Assembly (NCBI GenBank): GCA_017416055.1
Contig: JAFQDI010000122.1
Coordinates: 1-8,421, forward strand
DNA length: 8,421 bases
Direction: 5' to 3'
Source: Lachnospiraceae bacterium
Lineage (GTDB): Bacteria > Bacillota_A > Clostridia > Lachnospirales > Lachnospiraceae
A program made the position numbers and the translations under genes. Under the pieces are notes generated by a model. The model had not been told where the DNA came from, did not search any database, and saw only the letters and a program-made list of their open reading frames with translations. The stretch's first letter is position 1; each line of letters opens with the position of its first letter. This document shows positions 5,409 through 8,421 of this stretch, piece by piece.

Positions 5409-6131
5409 ATGGAAAGGAAAACGATTGGAAGTTTTATTGCAACGTTGCGAAAAGCGAGCGGTCTGACGCAGAAACAACTCGCGGATATGCTGATGGTCAC
5501 AGACAAGACCGTCAGCCGATGGGAGAGGGACGAAACGCTTCCGGATCTGACCTTGATCCCGGTGATCGCGGAGATCTTTGGGGTCACCTCGGATGAGTTG
5601 TTGCGGGGAGAGCGAAAGGCGTCGAATACCGCTTTTGCAGATTCGCATAGCGAAAAACAGCGGAAACGAATCTTGAATGGGACGAAAAAGGCATATCAGA
5701 CGCGAAGCCTCGTCTCTGTTGTGATATCGGTGATTGGATTGATTCTGGCGTTTACCTGTATGATGGCAATTATGATCAGAGATGTGGATGAATATGTGAT
5801 CGGCTGCGCATTGGGCTTGATCGCAAATCTGGCCGCAGCTGTATACCAGCGCGTCGGAACGATCAATGCGCTGGCGGCCATTGATTGTGAGGAGTTTTCC
5901 GGCGATCAGGTAAACGAGACCAAAAAGGAAATTATTCGATCGGAGGCCTCGGTCATGAAAACCGTCGTTATTATCAGTTCGGTGGTGCTCTGGGCAGCTG
6001 CGACAGATAAAGACGGTATCGTGGGCTGGATTTTTATGGTAGCGGCAGTCTGCGTTTGTTGGATGATTTCCGATCACACAAAAAGGCGAATAAAAAAGAT
6101 TAAACTGACGAATTCCACGTTCGACAAATAA
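5409..6131 (+). CDS. Xre-family HTH regulator with C-terminal membrane helices
   Basis: The protein has 240 residues. ATG 5409 is chosen because GGAGGG (5397-5402) precedes it by 6-7 bases and it begins directly at the HTH domain; ATG 5385 has no ribosome site. Residues 6-66 are an HTH_3 domain: F-I-A-T-L-R-K-A-S-G-L-T-Q-K-Q-L-A, then V-T-D-K-T-V-S-R-W-E-R and L-P-D-L-T-L-I-P-V-I-A. A charged linker (about 67-100) leads to four hydrophobic segments at about 101-123, 128-148, 183-199 and 204-221, and the protein ends with a basic tail. It is probably a membrane-anchored DNA-binding protein, a layout common in Clostridia and Bacilli, whose signal is unknown. It may regulate itself or the genes beside it, but no clear operator palindrome was found. 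It separates two groups of metabolic genes and is 38 bases from the following GNAT. Confidence 0.85.
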   Translation: MERKTIGSFIATLRKASGLTQKQLADMLMVTDKTVSRWERDETLPDLTLIPVIAEIFGVTSDELLRGERKASNTAFADSHSEKQRKRILNGTKKAYQTRSLVSVVISVIGLILAFTCMMAIMIRDVDEYVIGCALGLIANLAAAVYQRVGTINALAAIDCEEFSGDQVNETKKEIIRSEASVMKTVVIISSVVLWAAATDKDGIVGWIFMVAAVCVCWMISDHTKRRIKKIKLTNSTFDK

Positions 6132-6169
6132 AAAAACGACGAGATTACATAGACAGAAAGGACATCACG

Positions 6170-6640
6170 ATGAACATCAGACGCGCAACAATCTTAGACA
6201 TGAACGGAATCAACGACCTGCTCTGTCAGGTCCTCATGGTGCACCACAACGGTCGCCCCGACTTGTTTAAGCCGAATGCGAAAAAGTATACGGACGAGGA
6301 GCTGGCGGCGATCATCGAAGATGAGGAAAAGCCGATCTTTGTGGCGGTTGACGAGAGCGGGGAGTTGCTGGGATACGCTTTTTGTGTTCACCAGCAGTAT
6401 GTGGACAATAACATCATGACTGATGTGAAGACGCTCTACATCGATGATCTGTGTGTGGATGAAAACCGGCGAGGGATGCACATCGGAAGTCGGCTCTATG
6501 ATCACGTGGTGGAGTATGCGCGGGAGAGTGGCTGTTACAATGTAACGCTGAATGTGTGGACCTTGAATCCCGGTGCGATGAGATTCTACGAGAAGTGTGG
6601 TCTGGTGCCACAGAAGGTAGGTATGGAGAAGATTCTTTGA
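6170..6640 (+). CDS. GNAT-family N-acetyltransferase (second copy type)
   Basis: The 156-residue protein starts at ATG 6170, 7 bases after AAAGGA. It opens M-N-I-R-R-A-T-I-L-D-M, has the G-R-P-D-L-F segment at about 28-33, and a central beta-strand region F-V-A-V-D-E-S-G-E-L-L-G-Y-A-F. Acetyl-CoA motif A is at about 90-112: L-Y-I-D-D-L-C-V-D-E-N-R-R-G-M-H-I-G. The first Gly of the usual R-x-x-G-x-G loop is His (R-G-M-H-I-G), a variant known in this GNAT subgroup. Motif B, L-N-P-G-A-M-R-F-Y-E-K-C-G-L, is at about 134-147. The G-M-R-F-Y-type ending recalls RimI-like and small-molecule acetylases, but the acceptor is unknown. It differs from the GNAT at 4765 in length and sequence, so it is not a recent tandem duplicate. 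The HAD gene starts 15 bases after its stop. Confidence 0.87.
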   Translation: MNIRRATILDMNGINDLLCQVLMVHHNGRPDLFKPNAKKYTDEELAAIIEDEEKPIFVAVDESGELLGYAFCVHQQYVDNNIMTDVKTLYIDDLCVDENRRGMHIGSRLYDHVVEYARESGCYNVTLNVWTLNPGAMRFYEKCGLVPQKVGMEKIL

Positions 6641-6655
6641 TTGGAGGAGGCCTTT

Positions 6656-7297
6656 ATGTACAATACGATTCTGTTTGATCTGGATGGAACGCTGACCGAT
6701 CCGGGGCTGGGAATTACCAATTCAGTTGTATACGCATTGAAAAAGTGGAACATTGAGGTGGAGGACAGAAGTGAACTTTATCCGTTTATCGGACCGCCTC
6801 TGTTGTATTCCTTTCGGACATTTTACGGATTCTCCGACGAGCAGAGCGAGCAGGCGGTGGCGTATTACCGCGAGTATTTCCGGGAGAAGGGCATTTTTGA
6901 GAATGAGGTCTATGAGGGAGTTACTAAGCTCCTTGAGACGCTCAAAGCAGCCGGAAAGCGTCTCATCATCGCAACCTCGAAGCCGGAGGAATTTGCAGTC
7001 AAGATCCTTGAACACTTTGAACTCGCGCAGTATTTCGAGTACATTGCTGGAGCGACCATGGATGCGACCCGTCACAACAAATGCGATGTGATCGCGTATG
7101 CGTTGGAAACCTGTGGGATCACCGATTTGTCTGATGTGGTGATGGTTGGAGACCGTGAGCATGATGTGCTGGGAGCAAGGGAAAACGGACTGGATTCCAT
7201 CGGTGTGCTGTTCGGCTACGGAAACCGCGAAGAACTGTTGGCGGCCGGTGCGACGCAGATTGCAGAGACGGTAGAGGATATTTTGAACTTTGTGTGA
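6656..7297 (+). CDS. HAD-superfamily phosphatase (phosphoglycolate phosphatase / 5'-nucleotidase-like)
   Basis: The 213-residue protein starts at ATG 6656, 5 bases after GGAGGAGG (6643-6650); the TTG at 6641 is part of that region and is rejected. All four HAD motifs are present: D-L-D-G-T-L-T-D (nucleophile D8, acid/base D10), I-I-A-T-S-K-P (T107/S108), K142 in R-H-N-K-C-D-V-I, and G-D-R-E-H-D (D166, D170). A helical C1-type cap at about 15-85 places it with the Gph/PgmB subfamily. The G-D-R-E-H-D-V-x-G-A and G-Y-G-x-R-E-E-L signatures are typical of clostridial enzymes annotated as 5'-nucleotidase or phosphoglycolate phosphatase. It dephosphorylates a small cytoplasmic phosphomonoester; the true substrate cannot be read from sequence. 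The tight spacing to the GNAT upstream and methyltransferase downstream (39 bases) suggests one transcript. Confidence 0.9.
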   Translation: MYNTILFDLDGTLTDPGLGITNSVVYALKKWNIEVEDRSELYPFIGPPLLYSFRTFYGFSDEQSEQAVAYYREYFREKGIFENEVYEGVTKLLETLKAAGKRLIIATSKPEEFAVKILEHFELAQYFEYIAGATMDATRHNKCDVIAYALETCGITDLSDVVMVGDREHDVLGARENGLDSIGVLFGYGNREELLAAGATQIAETVEDILNFV

Positions 7298-7336
7298 TGA
7301 ATTAACGGTTGAGCGAGGCAAAAGGAGGAGGCCGCC

Positions 7337-8026
7337 ATGTATGAAAATTTGAATTGTCGTTATGCGGCGGCCTATGTCCGCGGAGTTGCAGATGATCTGC
7401 CGGTTCATCTGCAAACGATGCCTTTGGACGAGCTGAACCCGCAGGAGATCGATGAAGTAATCGCTTGGGGCAAAGCGCGTGAACTGAAGCTTTATCGCTT
7501 CAAACAGCAGGATGAGCCGTTGCCGAGAGTCAGACGCACTCTCGGATTTTTAAAATCAGTCCGTTTTGACAGTCTGCTGGATGTGGGCAGCGGAAGAGGC
7601 GTGTTTCTGCTACCGTTTATGGAGGAATTTCCGTGGGTTTCTGTGACCTCTGTAGATATCCTGCCGAGGCGCGTGGAATGGTTAAACGGTCTGAGGCGCG
7701 GAGGAATTGAGCAGTTGACTGCACTGGAAGCGAACATCTGTGAGGCCCCTTTTCCGGACAAATCGTTTGACGTGGTTACCTTGCTGGAAGTGTTGGAACA
7801 CATCCCGGAGGTAGAGAGAGCGGTCTGTGAGGCGGTTCGGCTGGCACGCCGGTATGTGGTGGTGTCGGTTCCTTCCAAGGAGGACAATAATCCGGAACAC
7901 ATTCATCTACTAACGAAGCAAAGATTGACGGAGTTGTTCGCAAAGGCCGGATGCGAACGGTTAAGGTTTGACGGAGTGAACGGCCATTTGTTTATGGTGG
8001 CATCGATTAACGGAGGTGCGAAATGA
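7337..8026 (+). CDS. Class I SAM-dependent methyltransferase, coupled to an RNA ligase
   Basis: The 229-residue protein starts at ATG 7337 behind a very strong ribosome site (AAAGGAGGAGG, 7321-7331). An N-terminal helical region of about 75 residues precedes the Rossmann core. SAM motif I is L-L-D-V-G-S-G-R-G-V-F at 80-90, the ribose-binding acid is D107 (V-T-S-V-D-I), and F-D-V-V-T-L-L-E-V-L-E-H-I is at 144-156. A later P-S-K-E-D-N-N-P-E-H-I-H-L-L-T is at 179-193. E151, E154 and H155 plus H188 or H190 could mimic the E-x-x-E-H plus His metal site of Hen1, the RNA 3'-terminal 2'-O-methyltransferase, but L-E-V-L-E-H is also common in ordinary Methyltransf_11 proteins. Its stop overlaps the RNA ligase start (ATGA, 8023-8026), implying translational coupling and a shared role. 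An RNA substrate is inferred from this neighbour only; a small-molecule methylase remains possible. Confidence 0.87.
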   Translation: MYENLNCRYAAAYVRGVADDLPVHLQTMPLDELNPQEIDEVIAWGKARELKLYRFKQQDEPLPRVRRTLGFLKSVRFDSLLDVGSGRGVFLLPFMEEFPWVSVTSVDILPRRVEWLNGLRRGGIEQLTALEANICEAPFPDKSFDVVTLLEVLEHIPEVERAVCEAVRLARRYVVVSVPSKEDNNPEHIHLLTKQRLTELFAKAGCERLRFDGVNGHLFMVASINGGAK

Positions 8027-8421
8027 ATACAGAAATCAAAAAATATCCCCGCACCCCTCATCTTGAGGGGTCCAGACTGCAGCCGGGAGACGAGGATCTC
8101 TCTCAGATCCGCTTTTCTCAGATCGCGGGTAAACATATTGTGGTTGAGGAGAAAATAGACGGAGCGAATTCCGCAATCTCTTTTTCCGAGGATGGCGAAT
8201 TGCTTTTGCAGAGCAGGGGTCACTTCCTGACCGGTGGATACCGGGAGCGCCATTACAATCTGATGAAGCAGTGGGCAAATGTCCACAAAGATCGGTTTTA
8301 TGAGGTGCTGGGAACGCGGTATATTATGTACGGAGAGTGGATGTACGCGAAGCACTCGGTGTTTTACGATGCGCTTCCCCACTATTTTCTGGAGTTTGAT
8401 ATCTATGATCGGGAGAAGGGG
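8023..8421 (+). CDS. RNA ligase family protein (T4 Rnl2-like), N-terminal part
   Basis: The frame is open to the window edge (133 residues), so the gene continues outside. ATG 8023 overlaps the methyltransferase stop as ATGA, with GGAGGTG at 8012-8018 as ribosome site. The opening K-Y-P-R-T-P-H-L-E-G-S is typical of bacterial RNA_ligase-domain proteins. Nucleotidyltransferase motif I is V-E-E-K-I-D-G-A-N at 41-49, with K44 the expected AMP-accepting lysine. S-R-G at 64-66 is in the place of the motif Ia segment, M-Y-G-E-W-M-Y-A-K-H-S at 102-112 resembles motif III, and F-L-E-F-D-I-Y-D at 122-129 resembles motif IIIa. Motifs IV and V should lie beyond the edge. The family uses ATP to adenylate itself and then a 5'-phosphate RNA end, sealing it to a 3'-OH. 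The RNA target is unknown. A DNA ligase or capping enzyme is less likely from the motif spacing. Confidence 0.85.
   Translation, partial: MNTEIKKYPRTPHLEGSRLQPGDEDLSQIRFSQIAGKHIVVEEKIDGANSAISFSEDGELLLQSRGHFLTGGYRERHYNLMKQWANVHKDRFYEVLGTRYIMYGEWMYAKHSVFYDALPHYFLEFDIYDREKG

Noticed and set aside
5211..6077. Long minus-strand open frame (288 codons) across the Xre gene
   Set aside because: The plus strand encodes a clear HTH plus membrane helices with a ribosome site; the antisense frame is His/Arg/Ser-rich and featureless.
4765..6640. Tandem duplication of the two GNAT genes
   Set aside because: They share only the general fold motifs; length, N-terminal segments and acetyl-CoA loop differ, so recent duplication is unlikely.
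6722..7414. Long minus-strand open frame opposite the HAD phosphatase
   Set aside because: All four HAD motifs are on the plus strand; the antisense frame extends into the methyltransferase gene and has no motif.

Overview
The window looks like chromosomal DNA of a low-to-mid GC Firmicute, most likely a Clostridia/Lachnospiraceae-type gut or rumen anaerobe. This is inferred from strong purine-rich Shine-Dalgarno sites (GGAGG, AAGGAG) before nearly every gene, tight co-directional gene packing, and the protein types present (a D-lactate dehydrogenase-like enzyme, a clostridial-style Xre regulator with membrane segments, small GNATs). No rRNA, tRNA, CRISPR array, insertion sequence or phage gene was seen. 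The species cannot be named from sequence alone.

Layout, left to right. (1) 1-282: 3' end of a D-lactate dehydrogenase/2-hydroxyacid dehydrogenase gene. (2) 283-1102: a promoter, a long stem-loop in the leader, and a SanA/YdcF-type (DUF218) membrane-anchored protein. (3) 1099-1362, minus strand: a small orphan protein whose stop codon overlaps the SanA-like stop. (4) 1363-2944: an AT-richer block with two tandem -10-like elements, a calcineurin-like metallophosphoesterase and a NUDIX hydrolase pseudogene (one frameshift plus one in-frame stop). (5) 2958-5277: a closely spaced plus-strand run of pgeF (peptidoglycan editing factor/laccase-domain), gloA (glyoxalase I), a dCMP deaminase and a GNAT acetyltransferase. 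(6) 5409-6131: a DNA-binding Xre protein with four predicted membrane helices. (7) 6170-8421: a second GNAT, a HAD phosphatase, a class I SAM methyltransferase, and the 5' part of a T4 Rnl2-like RNA ligase whose start codon overlaps the methyltransferase stop.

The middle of the window reads as a housekeeping and metabolite-repair neighbourhood: PgeF, GloA, dCMP deaminase, a dead NUDIX and a HAD phosphatase all edit, detoxify or recycle small molecules. These genes are probably co-transcribed without forming a single pathway. The most interesting part is the right edge. The translationally coupled methyltransferase-RNA ligase pair resembles in concept the bacterial Pnkp/Hen1 RNA repair system, in which a ligase reseals cut RNA and a methyltransferase protects the 3' end. 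Whether end-healing enzymes (kinase, phosphatase) follow cannot be seen because the window ends inside the ligase.
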